Assembly (NCBI GenBank): GCA_013099195.1 | Contig: CP039999.1 | Span: 620,001 to 684,000, forward strand | Reading direction: 5' to 3' | Length of the DNA: 64,000 nucleotides | DNA from: Candidatus Saccharibacteria bacterium oral taxon 488 | GTDB lineage: Bacteria; Patescibacteriota; Saccharimonadia; Saccharimonadales; Saccharimonadaceae | Part shown: positions 26,908-35,909 of the stretch, in pieces | Layout of the letters: the number at the start of each line of letters is the position of its first letter | Position numbering within the stretch: position 1 is the stretch's first letter | Notes under the pieces: generated by a model | Told to the model about the DNA's origin: nothing | Databases searched by the model: none | What the model saw: only the letters and a program-made list of their open reading frames with translations | Position numbers and translations under genes: made by a program

Positions 26908-29085
26908 TTAGCGACTTGTCACCTTTTTCTTGTTCGCGGCCGGCCTATCAAGCGGCAGACGAAAACCAAACATACTGCCCTTGTCTTCTTTTGACGTAAA
27001 GATCATTGATCCGCCGTGCTCTAACACAACTTTACGCGCCAAAAACAAGCCAACGCCCGTACCGTCAGGACGACGCTTGCGAGCATTTGAAGCGCGAAAG
27101 AATTTACCAAACACGCCAGACTGCTCAGCTTTTGGCACACCGATACCTTGATCTTCGACCGTAAACACCACTTCCTGCGCGTCACAGCAAAGCGACACCT
27201 TGACAGTTGTTTGTTCTTTAGAATAAAAGATTGCGTTATCAATCATGTTCATGATGACTTGGCGGAGTTTTTCGGCGTCAATCGGCAACGTCGGAACATC
27301 GTCGTCAATATGTACCGAAAGAGTGATGTTATGCTGCTTGGCCACAATCTTCAGCAGAGCCATTTCACTTTGTACAATATCACCGAGGTTGGCCAGCTGG
27401 CGGTTCATAGTGAATGTCCCGGTCTGCAAGCGAGAGATGCTAAGAAAGTCATTGATCAGTTGTACCATGCGCTCACTCGAGGAAAAGGCCTCGCGTAGAA
27501 CAGCTTTCTGGGTCGAACGAACCGGACCGAGATCACCCTGGAGCAGCATGTCGAGATAACCCTTGATACTGGTTAGTGGCGTTCGCAGTTGATGCGACGC
27601 CATAGAAATAAACTCATTCTTCGCTTCGTCTAGTCGCTGTAGCTGCTGGTTGCTCGTCCGCAGCTCCTGCGTCGCCGCCTCGACACGCTGCTGCAGCTCG
27701 GCATTCAGCTCATTCACCTCCTCCATCGACTGAGCATTTTTAATGGCAATCGCCAGCTCACCACGCACCGCCCGAAGCATCGAGAGATCGCGTTCGACAT
27801 AGTTATTTTTCTGACTTTCGCCGATCAGCACAAAACCAACGATATCCTCCTGTAGCGACAATGTCATGACGATAGCCAGCTTTTGTAGTTTCATCGTCCG
27901 CCGTAACTGCTCCGGCAGTGATTCGACCACCGCCACGTCATCGAGCTGCTCAAGCTGGTGTTGCATTACCAGCTCCGCTAGATCTACCTGCGGCGGACGA
28001 GTGTGTCCACGTGAGCCAAATATCCGAAAGCGACCATTATCATACACGGCAAAAATAACCTGACGCGCCTTGATAAGCCGTGTTAGGCACACCGCTAACC
28101 GAGTCGTCAGTAGTCGCAGCCCCATCGTATGTAGCAAAATTTGCCCAATCTCGTTGATAAAGCTTTCAATGGTATAGCCCTGTCGATAAAATAGCTTGTC
28201 AGTCAGGCGATCAAAAAACTGCTTGGTCGGTTGAAACAAAAACCCTAACAATAATGCCGCTAGCACACCCCAGAATCCTGGCATCCCGCCGATATCATGA
28301 CCACTGAACGCACTGACAATCGCCGAGATACTATAGGTTGCCGTGTAGTATACGATTGTTAATAAGCTTAGCAGCATGGCGTACGCAATTGTTCGCACCG
28401 CCGCATCTTTCAAACCGAAGAGACGATGTTTGACAATCGTCAGGTATGCCAGCGGTATAAAAATAAAAGTGCTCAGCGGCCCAATCCAGATGAGGTCATA
28501 GCGACCAACAGCCGGCAGCAGTAAATTAAATATCATACCTACGCTGCCAGCAATGCCATAGGCATAGGAAATGAGTCGTAGCTGAGAGCGCACCAAGAGC
28601 GCACTGCGGCGACGAGCCTGATGCGCGAGGATGATGAGTGCCGCCAAAAATAGCAGTATGAAATACACCATATAGAAGAAATAGCCGATCGGATGAATCA
28701 CGACCGTATGGTCATTCAGCGCCACCTGCGCTATCAGCCAATCAACTCGCACCACAATCACCGTAGCAACAATGCCAAATAACACCCAGGCAGTGACTGG
28801 CACGTATTTTGTTGTTCGCCGCGCACCGATGTGAGTCGCCACTGAGATCATGGCTGCCGCGATCAGTGCTGCTCCGATGTAATATATCCTCAGGTATATC
28901 AGTGCCGCCGCCAGCACATTAGTCGCTAAAAACGCCGCGATACCCAATGCCCACAGCGCAATGCCAACCGTCAGCACAAAAAAGAACCGGGTTGCCAGCT
29001 GGCGTGGTTGATGAGCCACAACCATAAGGCCAAACATCAGCGACATCACCCCGGCAATGATTAGCCCCGCTATCTCCATGCCCAC
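26908..29085 (-). CDS. Sensor histidine kinase with 7TM-type input, GAF and HisKA/HATPase domains
   Basis: The 725-residue protein starts with about seven to eight membrane helices (1-290; the 7TM histidine-kinase input class). A GAF-like region follows (about 320-455), then a coiled coil, the HisKA box SMASHQLRTPLTSIKG with phospho-acceptor His498, and the HATPase with N-box MIDNAIFYS, G1 DQGIGVP and G2 GTGVGL. The signal is unknown. It starts with GTG, preceded by AAGGGAG. A single-domain response regulator lies 1.2 kb away on the other side of a methyltransferase-like gene and is a plausible partner. Confidence 0.92.
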   Translation of the reverse strand: MGMEIAGLIIAGVMSLMFGLMVVAHQPRQLATRFFFVLTVGIALWALGIAAFLATNVLAAALIYLRIYYIGAALIAAAMISVATHIGARRTTKYVPVTAWVLFGIVATVIVVRVDWLIAQVALNDHTVVIHPIGYFFYMVYFILLFLAALIILAHQARRRSALLVRSQLRLISYAYGIAGSVGMIFNLLLPAVGRYDLIWIGPLSTFIFIPLAYLTIVKHRLFGLKDAAVRTIAYAMLLSLLTIVYYTATYSISAIVSAFSGHDIGGMPGFWGVLAALLLGFLFQPTKQFFDRLTDKLFYRQGYTIESFINEIGQILLHTMGLRLLTTRLAVCLTRLIKARQVIFAVYDNGRFRIFGSRGHTRPPQVDLAELVMQHQLEQLDDVAVVESLPEQLRRTMKLQKLAIVMTLSLQEDIVGFVLIGESQKNNYVERDLSMLRAVRGELAIAIKNAQSMEEVNELNAELQQRVEAATQELRTSNQQLQRLDEAKNEFISMASHQLRTPLTSIKGYLDMLLQGDLGPVRSTQKAVLREAFSSSERMVQLINDFLSISRLQTGTFTMNRQLANLGDIVQSEMALLKIVAKQHNITLSVHIDDDVPTLPIDAEKLRQVIMNMIDNAIFYSKEQTTVKVSLCCDAQEVVFTVEDQGIGVPKAEQSGVFGKFFRASNARKRRPDGTGVGLFLARKVVLEHGGSMIFTSKEDKGSMFGFRLPLDRPAANKKKVTSR

Positions 29086-29092
29086 TCCCTTG

Positions 29093-30247
29093 TCATATTT
29101 CTAGTGTATCACCAATCTTCGGTCTATGCATAGCATATAGTGCATAGACGCCATCATCAGGACAATACACATCAACCTGCCAATCACCCAGACCCGCCGC
29201 CGCCGCGATCCGCTGTATTGTTTCGATTGACCGGGGCTGGATATGTGGCCACTGCACAACATTGAGCGTAAAGCCTAGCTGCGGATGCGTATCACGCATA
29301 TTACCAACCAGCAGCAGTCCGCCGGGTTTCACCAGTTGGGCAGCATTGGCTAGAAAAGTTGCCGCATCGACCTGCAGCACCGTCGAGCCTTTACCTAAAA
29401 GCACCTCAGGCACATACTCCAAAATTCCAACGGCATCGACTGCATCGTACGTAGCCGCCTCAAGACCAACCTGCCGCCGCAGTGCTCGAGCTGCCACGTT
29501 GGTTTGTGCATCTACCGCAGGCGAGACTACACCCTGAGGGCGCAGAATATTCATACAGCGAACGTTGGTAAACTGCCTGACTTCCATTGTCTGGGCATAC
29601 GTTTGCGCGGCCTTGAGCGCCGACCGGTCAAGATCAACCAGTGTGACGCGCGGCGTAGGGTTGCCGCTCTCTTTGATGTGCCGGAGCGCATGACAAACTG
29701 GCTGAGCAGCGCCGCAAGCTAAGCTAACCCATTGCTGCTCTGCGGCGCCCAGAGACGCTTGATCAATAACGTGCCTGGCAAGAATATCCTGAACAATTTC
29801 ACCGCGACTGCGAATACCGTGCGCATCCAAAATATTACAGGCCCAGTCGCGCACCACTGGCGAGACCGGCTTGCCATTCGCTAATTGCTTGGTGTTCGGA
29901 TCATACAACAAGGCCAGTGCTGACGCCGTCGGTATCAGTTCCAGCCAATTCTCAACGCCAGGAACCCGAGCGATCAACTCGCGTGTCGCTGGATTCGTAT
30001 CATCAATCCTCGTTCGCTGGCGCCCAATCGCTGCGTTGAGATCACAATCACCATGAAAGCCCATGCCAGCCAACTCTTCTAGCTCCGCTGTTATCCTCTC
30101 GTAGGATGACGTCTGGTATTGGTCACACGTTGGCACTGGATGAATCCGCCACTGATCCATCTCAAGTTTCGCCGCGCACTCTGACAACTCAACCCAGCCA
30201 TAACGATCTGGCTGAATAGTTATGCTTTCACGCTGCTTTATTGTCAC
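29093..30247 (-). CDS. Class I SAM-dependent methyltransferase-like protein
   Basis: The 384-residue protein has an unassigned N-terminal region (about 1-170) and a Rossmann methyltransferase-like half: VSLACGAAQPVCHAL (motif I-like SAM loop), TLVDLDRSALKAA (acidic strand end), YDAVDAVGILEYVPE (motif IV-like) and KPGGLLLVGNM (motif V-like). Substrate is unknown. A GTG at 30247 is the most plausible start and upstream codons are possible. It sits between the sensor kinase and the divergent CheY-like gene. Confidence 0.68.
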   Translation of the reverse strand: MTIKQRESITIQPDRYGWVELSECAAKLEMDQWRIHPVPTCDQYQTSSYERITAELEELAGMGFHGDCDLNAAIGRQRTRIDDTNPATRELIARVPGVENWLELIPTASALALLYDPNTKQLANGKPVSPVVRDWACNILDAHGIRSRGEIVQDILARHVIDQASLGAAEQQWVSLACGAAQPVCHALRHIKESGNPTPRVTLVDLDRSALKAAQTYAQTMEVRQFTNVRCMNILRPQGVVSPAVDAQTNVAARALRRQVGLEAATYDAVDAVGILEYVPEVLLGKGSTVLQVDAATFLANAAQLVKPGGLLLVGNMRDTHPQLGFTLNVVQWPHIQPRSIETIQRIAAAAGLGDWQVDVYCPDDGVYALYAMHRPKIGDTLEI

Positions 30248-30271
30248 TTTGCCCACCTCTTTTGTGCTAGT

Positions 30272-30299
30272 TTTACAATACACCACTGCCTGCTATAAT
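30272..30299 (+). promoter_or_regulatory. Promoter of the CheY-like gene
   Basis: TTTACA (30272-30277), 16 bases, extended -10 TGCTATAAT (30291-30299), then 6 bases to the ATG. Confidence 0.65.
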
Positions 30300-30305
30300 A
30301 CAATT

Positions 30306-30677
30306 ATGGTTAAAATTGCTATCATTGAAGATGACGCGACGATCAGTCAGATGTACCGAATGAAGTTCGAGGCGGACGGGTTTGACGTGCGGCTAGCGAG
30401 TAATGGTACAATTGGCGTGGCGCTCGTCGAATCGTTTCGTCCAGATGTTATTTTGCTTGATATCCAGATGCCAGAGATGGATGGAGCCGAGGCCTTGCGA
30501 CGTATTCGCTCACACGCATGGGGCAAGACCATACCGGTTATCGTGCTGACCAACCTCGGCGAAGAAGAAGCTCCGCGCGAGATGCGCTCACTCGGCATCC
30601 AAGGCTACATCATTAAGGCCAACCTCACCCCGCGCCAAGTCGTCGCCCAGGTCAAATCAGTCATTACAAAGCCGTGA
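30306..30677 (+). CDS. Single-domain CheY-like response regulator
   Basis: The 123-residue receiver domain has the acidic pair Glu8-Asp9-Asp10 (IIEDDA), phospho-acceptor Asp52 (ILLDIQMPEMDG), Thr82 (VLTN) and Lys104 (YIIKAN). There is no output domain, so it probably acts by protein-protein contact, for example on pilus motility or within a phosphorelay. The sensor kinase at 26908 is a plausible donor. TATAAT 6 bases before the ATG predicts a leaderless mRNA. It converges with folD (gap 4 bases). Confidence 0.9.
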   Translation: MVKIAIIEDDATISQMYRMKFEADGFDVRLASNGTIGVALVESFRPDVILLDIQMPEMDGAEALRRIRSHAWGKTIPVIVLTNLGEEEAPREMRSLGIQGYIIKANLTPRQVVAQVKSVITKP

Positions 30678-30681
30678 GTTT

Positions 30682-31491
30682 CTACCGGATATTGACCCGG
30701 CGCAGGCACGCGGTAATCACATTATCAAACAATGCGCTCACCGTCAGCGGGCCGACGCCGCCTTTTTCTGGTGTCAAGTGAATATCGGTGCGCGTCCGGT
30801 TTGCTGGTGCCACGTCACCAACAATCTTACCATCCTCCGAGGCGGTGCCTGCATCGACTACCACCGCACCAGGTCGGATCATGTTCGGCTGAATCAGTCC
30901 CGCCACACCAGTTGCCGTGACGATGACATCATATTCGTGTAGTCGCGATAAATCATCACCCCGACTAAATACCGTTACGTCCAGCCCCGACGCTCGCCAC
31001 ATCCGCTCGAGCGGCGCACCGACCAGCCGCCCACGCCCAACAATAGCCAACCTTTTACCAGCCAGCTCCACACTATAGCCCGCTAACAGCCAATTGATGG
31101 CCATCGGTGTCGCCGGGTCAAACAGCGTTCGCTCAGAATTAAGGCCATCGACGTCTTTTTCCGGTGCCACCAGCCGCACAATTTGATCGGTCTGCTCTGG
31201 CTCAGCGAGCGGCAGTTGGACGATGATTCCCTGGACGTCATCGCGTTGGTTTAGCGTCGCGATTGTCTCCGGCAGCTGCTGAGTCGCCACCCGACAAATT
31301 TCTACCTCAATCAAAATATCCGCACCGTAGCACTGCTTGAGGCGCATGTAGGTGGCGATGACCGGATTGTCCGAATCGGTAACGATGGCGAGGCGTGGCT
31401 GGATGTGATGTGCTTGACGGAGCATGCGCACCTGCTTGGCCTGACGCTGCTTGATAAACGACGCGAGTTCTGCACCATTGAGAGATTTCAT
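30682..31491 (-). CDS. folD: Methylene-THF dehydrogenase / methenyl-THF cyclohydrolase
   Basis: This bifunctional NADP enzyme interconverts methylene-, methenyl- and formyl-tetrahydrofolate. In the 269-residue protein the active-site Tyr and Lys are in ATYMRLKQC. VQGIIVQLPL and EKDVDGLN follow, then the NADP-binding GRGRLVGAPL, and the C-terminal motif TPEKGGVGPLT. TACAAT (31503-31498) lies 6 bases before the ATG. It supplies one-carbon units together with GlyA at 35910. Confidence 0.94.
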   Translation of the reverse strand: MKSLNGAELASFIKQRQAKQVRMLRQAHHIQPRLAIVTDSDNPVIATYMRLKQCYGADILIEVEICRVATQQLPETIATLNQRDDVQGIIVQLPLAEPEQTDQIVRLVAPEKDVDGLNSERTLFDPATPMAINWLLAGYSVELAGKRLAIVGRGRLVGAPLERMWRASGLDVTVFSRGDDLSRLHEYDVIVTATGVAGLIQPNMIRPGAVVVDAGTASEDGKIVGDVAPANRTRTDIHLTPEKGGVGPLTVSALFDNVITACLRRVNIR

Positions 31492-31570
31492 TGTTTGATT
31501 GTAGCAAATCAGGATGAGCACGTCGAGCGCCTTGAGGATGGTAGCTGCCTGTGGTATAATCGGGAAGCTT

Positions 31571-31648
31571 GGCGGATGTAGCTCAGTTGGTTAGAGCGCT
31601 GGATTGTGGCTCCGGAGGCCGTGGGTTCGAGCCCCATCATTCGCCCCA
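31571..31648 (+). tRNA. tRNA-His (GTG)
   Basis: It carries the extra G at -1 paired with C73, acceptor GCGGATG/CATTCGC, loop TTGTGGC (anticodon GTG) and an encoded CCA. TATAAT at 31555-31560 is 10 bases upstream. Confidence 0.95.
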
Positions 31649-31722
31649 AGCATTGTCCATAGCAAAAAGTGCGACGTTATACTTTGCCTTTACCGTTCAT
31701 TATGCTATAATCTGGACTGATT

Positions 31723-31799
31723 GGGCCAGTAGCTCAGCTGGTTAGAGCACCTGCCTCTTAAGCAGGGTGTCGAGGGTTCGAGCCCCTCCTGGCCCTCCA
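31723..31799 (+). tRNA. tRNA-Lys (CTT)
   Basis: Acceptor GGGCCAG/CTGGCCC, loop CTCTTAA (anticodon CTT), T-arm GAGGG-TTCGAGC-CCCTC, encoded CCA. An extended -10 TGCTATAAT (31703-31711) lies 11 bases upstream. Confidence 0.95.
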
Positions 31800-31810
31800 A
31801 GGAATTATTA

Positions 31811-31834
31811 AACCCCAGTTTTCTGGGGTTTTAG
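31811..31834 (+). terminator. Terminator after tRNA-Lys
   Basis: AACCCCAG-TTTT-CTGGGGTT followed by TTT: a textbook intrinsic terminator. Confidence 0.85.
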
Positions 31835-31856
31835 TATGCATAATAAATCGTACTGC

Positions 31857-32273
31857 TTACGAAAATGGATCGTGGCCACGTGAAGGCGGCTCTTGAAATC
31901 GAGGCGATGGTAGCGACGGACGAGTAATATTATCAGCAGGACCGCCCGGTGGCACACTGCCTGGGATATTTTGTGACGGGGACGATGGCTCTGCCTGGCG
32001 CAGCGAATTACCCGCAAAGGTACGATTAGAGAGCGGAACATCACTAGTCGTGTCATGGTCTTCCAGTGTATCGTCAGCGCTCGTTGGCGGCATATAACCA
32101 CGCGCACCCAGCGCTGATGACTGATAATTCCCGATCCGCTGACGATCACAGTTGCGGTCGCTCACTCGACGACTTCGACCGGTATTACCAAACGCCGGCT
32201 GCGTCCGTGGCCGATGCGCCATTAACCGCTGAACTAACCGACGCGACATTCGAGGTTTACCACTAGCATCCAT
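31857..32273 (-). CDS. Unknown, disordered Pro/Ser/Arg-rich protein
   Basis: I do not recognise this 138-residue product. It has a basic N-terminal part (RMSRRLVQRLMAHRPRTQ) and a Pro/Ser/Asp-rich remainder with no obvious fold, signal peptide or membrane helix, so it is probably disordered. The main support for a real gene is GGAGGG five bases before the ATG. It lies between tRNA genes and ends just after the tRNA-Lys terminator. Confidence 0.5.
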   Translation of the reverse strand: MDASGKPRMSRRLVQRLMAHRPRTQPAFGNTGRSRRVSDRNCDRQRIGNYQSSALGARGYMPPTSADDTLEDHDTTSDVPLSNRTFAGNSLRQAEPSSPSQNIPGSVPPGGPADNITRPSLPSPRFQEPPSRGHDPFS

Positions 32274-32295
32274 GTGACCCTCCTTCGATCATTCC

Positions 32296-32372
32296 TGGCG
32301 CCCCGAGTAGGATTCGAACCTACGACCTTAGGCTTAGAAGTCCTCTGCTCTATCCAGCTGAGCTATCAGGGC
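32296..32372 (-). tRNA. tRNA-Arg (TCT)
   Basis: Acceptor GCCCTGA/TCGGGGC, loop CTTCTAA (anticodon TCT), T-arm GTAGG-TTCGAAT-CCTAC, encoded CCA. The anticodon stem GAGGA/GCCTA has only three Watson-Crick pairs, with G27-A43 and A31-G39 mismatched. TATAAT at 32386-32381 is 8 bases upstream. Confidence 0.9.
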
Positions 32373-32415
32373 ATGTTCACATTATAGCATCTTTCTGGTA
32401 CAATAGTGCAAGCTC

Positions 32416-32490
32416 GCGGGTGTAGTACAGCGGCTAGTATGCAAGTTTTCCAAACTTGAGATGGGAGTTCGATTCTCCCCACCCGCACCA
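32416..32490 (+). tRNA. tRNA-Gly (TCC)
   Basis: Acceptor GCGGGTG/CACCCGC, anticodon arm CAAGT-TTTCCAA-ACTTG (anticodon TCC), encoded CCA. TACAAT at 32399-32404 is 11 bases upstream. The glucan phosphorylase gene begins 34 bases downstream. Confidence 0.95.
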
Positions 32491-32524
32491 ATGTCAGATA
32501 ATTTCAATCCGCGAAAAGGGCATC

Positions 32525-34294
32525 ATGGATTCATATTCATACACAAACACGTCACCATATCAGCCACAGGACATCGAAGACGCCTCCGAATTTTATGACG
32601 TAATTGAGCGTAGCAGCCTGACGCATCAACTGTCTAAGTCACGGCCGTACATCTACTGGACAATGGAAATTTATGACAAGGCCAACGGCATCAAAGGTGG
32701 TGGCGGCCTGGGCGTATTGGCGGCAGACACGCGGCGGGTAGCCGAAAAGCTGGAAGTGCCATTTGTGGTGGTGACGCCATTTTACCGCAGCGAATCACAT
32801 CAAAAAATTACCGACCTCGCACAAACTGAATACGTCGAAAAAGTCTCGCCCCAGGAGTATGGCTTTCATTATATTGATGAAGTTTCAGTCAGCTCCGCCG
32901 GCTTTCCCGATGCTAGCCTCAGCGTCTTTCGCAAGACGCTCGGCTCAACGCAATTTGTCACCATTTCAGAGCCAAACTTTGGGCAATTGTACGAAGGCGA
33001 AGGCTCGGGTGATCACCGGCTGTACCAGGAGGTAGCCCTTGGGTTTGGCGGCTATAAGGCCCTGAAACTACTCGGCATCAAACCAGCCGTCATTCAGCTC
33101 AATGAAACCGCAACAATTTTTGCGGCACTGGCTCGGCTGGACGAGCTATGCGCCAACGGTATGAACTTGTACGAAGCAATCGTTTACGTCCGCAAACACA
33201 CACTCTACACCAACCACACCCTACTCCAGGCCGCTGAACCAGAGTTTCACCGCTCGCAATTTGAAAAATTAGTACTGCCAAACCTCAAAAGCAACGCCGT
33301 GCGCTGCTGGCTGATGGAGCAATTTCGTAACGACCGTTTGCGACCTAATTTGCTGGCAATTGAGTTGACCGAAGCCAAAAATGGCGTCAGTAAACTGCAC
33401 GCCCGCGTGGCAAATTTCCGCGACCGCAACAACGACAAAGTCAAATTCCACGCCATCACCAACGGCATTGACCTGGAAACATGGGTGCTGCCGGAGATCC
33501 TGCAGACTTATCGTGAGCATACTATTATTGATAAATTTGGCTTGCCAACAGAGCAGTATCAAGAGGCAATCGCCACGCTACCCGCTAGCACCATTCGCTC
33601 GCTCAAACGCGTGGGCCGGCTGGAGCTAAACCGAGTCCTTATGGGGCGCAAGGATCAATACAACAACCCAGTTCACCTGCCCGAAGACGCGCTGGTATTT
33701 GACTTCAAACGGCGGTTCGCCAATTACAAGCGACCGCATCTACCATTTGAGCGCCCAGAGACACTCAGGCAGATTTTGCTCGATAGCAACGCTCACTACA
33801 TTCTCGCCGGTAAGGTTCATCAGGGCGATCATGATATGTATCAGCAGCTCCTGACCATCCTCAAGCTCGTCGATAGCGACCCTGTCCTGCGTGAGCGCGT
33901 CCACTACATTCAAGATTACGACGAGACCCTGGGACGAGCGCTGGCGATTGGCTCAGACGTTGCTATCAACGTGCCGATCATTGGCCTCGAGGCCTGCGGT
34001 ACATCATGGGAAAAAGACATTGCCAATCTCAAGCTGCTTATCTCCACCAGTGACGGTGGCGTTGCCGATATCAAGCCAATCGCCTGCCTCGAGGTGAGCG
34101 GCGTGAGTCTAGAGGATGAGACCACCTCGCTCTACGCTAATATGCGGCGGGCGGCACAAATTATCGCTAACGACGAGCTACTGACACAGCACATTCATCG
34201 CCAGCTCACAGCCTATCTACCGATCATATCGGGTGCACGAATGCTCAAGGATTATCTCAAGTTTCTGTTTCCTGCCCGTCATACAACCAAATAG
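32525..34294 (+). CDS. glgP: Alpha-glucan (glycogen/starch) phosphorylase, GT35
   Basis: This PLP enzyme releases glucose-1-phosphate from alpha-1,4 glucan. The 589-residue protein is of the short bacterial type. YIYWTMEIYDKANGIKGGGGLGVLA is followed by the ATNHTLL-equivalent YTNHTLLQAAE and NGIDLETWVLPE. FKRRFANYKRP precedes the PLP segment EACGTSWEKDI, in which Lys497 aligns with the Schiff-base lysine. The start at 32525 is preferred because upstream codons overlap tRNA-Gly and an AAAGGG lies just upstream. Together with the branching enzyme at 3913 it suggests alpha-glucan turnover. Confidence 0.87.
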   Translation: MDSYSYTNTSPYQPQDIEDASEFYDVIERSSLTHQLSKSRPYIYWTMEIYDKANGIKGGGGLGVLAADTRRVAEKLEVPFVVVTPFYRSESHQKITDLAQTEYVEKVSPQEYGFHYIDEVSVSSAGFPDASLSVFRKTLGSTQFVTISEPNFGQLYEGEGSGDHRLYQEVALGFGGYKALKLLGIKPAVIQLNETATIFAALARLDELCANGMNLYEAIVYVRKHTLYTNHTLLQAAEPEFHRSQFEKLVLPNLKSNAVRCWLMEQFRNDRLRPNLLAIELTEAKNGVSKLHARVANFRDRNNDKVKFHAITNGIDLETWVLPEILQTYREHTIIDKFGLPTEQYQEAIATLPASTIRSLKRVGRLELNRVLMGRKDQYNNPVHLPEDALVFDFKRRFANYKRPHLPFERPETLRQILLDSNAHYILAGKVHQGDHDMYQQLLTILKLVDSDPVLRERVHYIQDYDETLGRALAIGSDVAINVPIIGLEACGTSWEKDIANLKLLISTSDGGVADIKPIACLEVSGVSLEDETTSLYANMRRAAQIIANDELLTQHIHRQLTAYLPIISGARMLKDYLKFLFPARHTTK

Positions 34295-34318
34295 AGCCGA
34301 TAGCAGAACACTCCGTAG

Positions 34319-35842
34319 CTACTCGGTGATAACTTCAATCTCTGCACCCAGTGAATTAAGCCGCTGCGCTAGTTCCTCGTAGCCGCGATTAATTGAATAC
34401 ACATCACGCAAGATTGACACGCCCGGCGCCGCTAACATGGCGAGCAGTACCACAACCGACGGCCGCAGCGCTGGCGGCGCCACAACATCAGCGGGCTTCC
34501 ACCTGGTCGGGCCAGTGATATACACCCGATGCGGATCAACCAGCTCAATCTGCGCATTCAATTTACTCAGCTCGGTGAAATAAATCGCTCGATTCTCGTA
34601 ACTCCAGTCGTGCACCAATGTCCGACCTTTAGCGACGGTCGCAATCAGCCCCAAGAACGGCAGGTTGTCCATATTAATCCCCGGAAACGGCAGCGCGTGA
34701 ATCTTGTCTTTTGGTGCAACCAACCTAGAGTGTTTCAGCGTGATATCCACCAAGCGAGTACGACCGTTGTTGGCTGCGTATTCCTCGCTTAACTCATATT
34801 GCAAACCCATCTCAGCCAATGTTGCTAGCTCAATTTCCAGAAACTCAATTGGCGCCCGACGCACCGTGATTTCTGAATCAGTCACCACGGCCGCTGCGAT
34901 AAAGCTCATGGCCTCGATCGGGTCTTCAGACGGGTAGTAATCAACCACCGTATTGATATGCGACCGGCCCGTGATTTTCAACGTCGTTGTACCAATTCCT
35001 TCGATGGTCACGCCCAATTTCTGCAAGAAGAAACACACATCCTGCACCATGTAGTTCGGACTAGCGTTGCGGATGATGGTGGTGTCTGGCGACAGAGCCG
35101 CCGCCATGATAACGTTTTCCGTCACCGTATCACCGCGCTCAGTCAATAAAATTATCCGATCGCCCGTTGTCGGCTCGACGCGCGCATGATAGTACCCACC
35201 CTCGGCCTCTACCTGCATCCCAAAATGCTTCAGCCCCGACAAGTGTGGCTCCACCGTGCGCTTACCGAGGTTACAGCCACCAGCAAATGGCAGCCGAAAA
35301 TCATGATATTGATGAAGCAGCGGGCCAAGGAACATGATCACGGTACGCGTGCGTTTAGCGGCAGCGATATCCATATCCTCCAGCCTCAGCCGCGCAGGTG
35401 GTATAATCTCCAGGTCGTTCTTTCGCAGCCAACGGGTTTTAACACCAATCGAGTTGAGCACCTCAATGATCCGGTTAACCTCCTCGATACGTGCTACATG
35501 ACGCAGCGTCGTTTTTCCCTTGTTGAGCAGGCTGGCGCAGAGCAGCCCCACGGCCGCATTCTTGCTCGTTTTGACCGATATATCACCAGAAAGTTTTTTA
35601 CCACCATGCACCCGAAAGTTCATCTTGCCTGAGTGATTGAGCGTAACTATGTTACAGTTGAGCACATCACTAATCCTCATTAGCATCTCGACACTAATAT
35701 TTTGACCGCCGTTCTCGATACGATTGATGGCACTTTGTGATGTACCGATGGCCTCAGCTAGTTGTGTCTGGGTGAGGCCTTTGCGATTACGATTCTCATT
35801 GATAATAACGCCGATTTTTTGGAGATAGTTATTCATGCTCAT
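34319..35842 (-). CDS. murA: HTH(XRE)-MurA fusion: UDP-GlcNAc enolpyruvyl transferase with DNA-binding domain
   Basis: Residues about 10-75 form an XRE/HTH_3 domain (RKGLTQTQLAEAIGTSQSAI, then NRIENGG). Residues about 82-507 are a MurA-type enolpyruvyl transferase, with the substrate-loop Cys in AGGCNLGKRTVEPHL and SKNAAVGLL near the start of the domain. MurA catalyses the first committed step of peptidoglycan synthesis. The HTH suggests that this enzyme also regulates transcription. TTTACA/17 bp/TATATT (35878-35850) lies 7 bases before the ATG at 35842 (leaderless), and a perfect palindrome sits inside this promoter, shared with divergent glyA. Confidence 0.9.
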   Translation of the reverse strand: MSMNNYLQKIGVIINENRNRKGLTQTQLAEAIGTSQSAINRIENGGQNISVEMLMRISDVLNCNIVTLNHSGKMNFRVHGGKKLSGDISVKTSKNAAVGLLCASLLNKGKTTLRHVARIEEVNRIIEVLNSIGVKTRWLRKNDLEIIPPARLRLEDMDIAAAKRTRTVIMFLGPLLHQYHDFRLPFAGGCNLGKRTVEPHLSGLKHFGMQVEAEGGYYHARVEPTTGDRIILLTERGDTVTENVIMAAALSPDTTIIRNASPNYMVQDVCFFLQKLGVTIEGIGTTTLKITGRSHINTVVDYYPSEDPIEAMSFIAAAVVTDSEITVRRAPIEFLEIELATLAEMGLQYELSEEYAANNGRTRLVDITLKHSRLVAPKDKIHALPFPGINMDNLPFLGLIATVAKGRTLVHDWSYENRAIYFTELSKLNAQIELVDPHRVYITGPTRWKPADVVAPPALRPSVVVLLAMLAAPGVSILRDVYSINRGYEELAQRLNSLGAEIEVITE

Positions 35843-35849
35843 AACGCAC

Positions 35850-35888
35850 AATATATCACACATGATATATGATGTAAAGTGCTATAAT
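35850..35888. promoter_or_regulatory. Divergent promoters of HTH-murA and glyA
   Basis: Minus strand: TTTACA (35878-35873), 17 bases, TATATT (35855-35850). Plus strand: extended -10 TGCTATAAT (35880-35888), with no clear -35, driving glyA with a short leader and an AAGGAGGG ribosome-binding site. Confidence 0.65.
35851..35870. promoter_or_regulatory. Palindromic operator between HTH-murA and glyA
   Basis: ATATATCA-CACA-TGATATAT, eight-base perfect arms. It fills the spacer and part of the -10 of the HTH-murA promoter and lies at about -20 to -40 of the glyA promoter. The XRE domain fused to MurA is the natural candidate binder. Confidence 0.65.
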
Positions 35889-35909
35889 AGAGGAAAAGGA
35901 GGGAGTGTT

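Noticed and set aside
32456-32524. Upstream extension of the glucan phosphorylase gene
   Set aside because: It lies within tRNA-Gly and its 3' flank.
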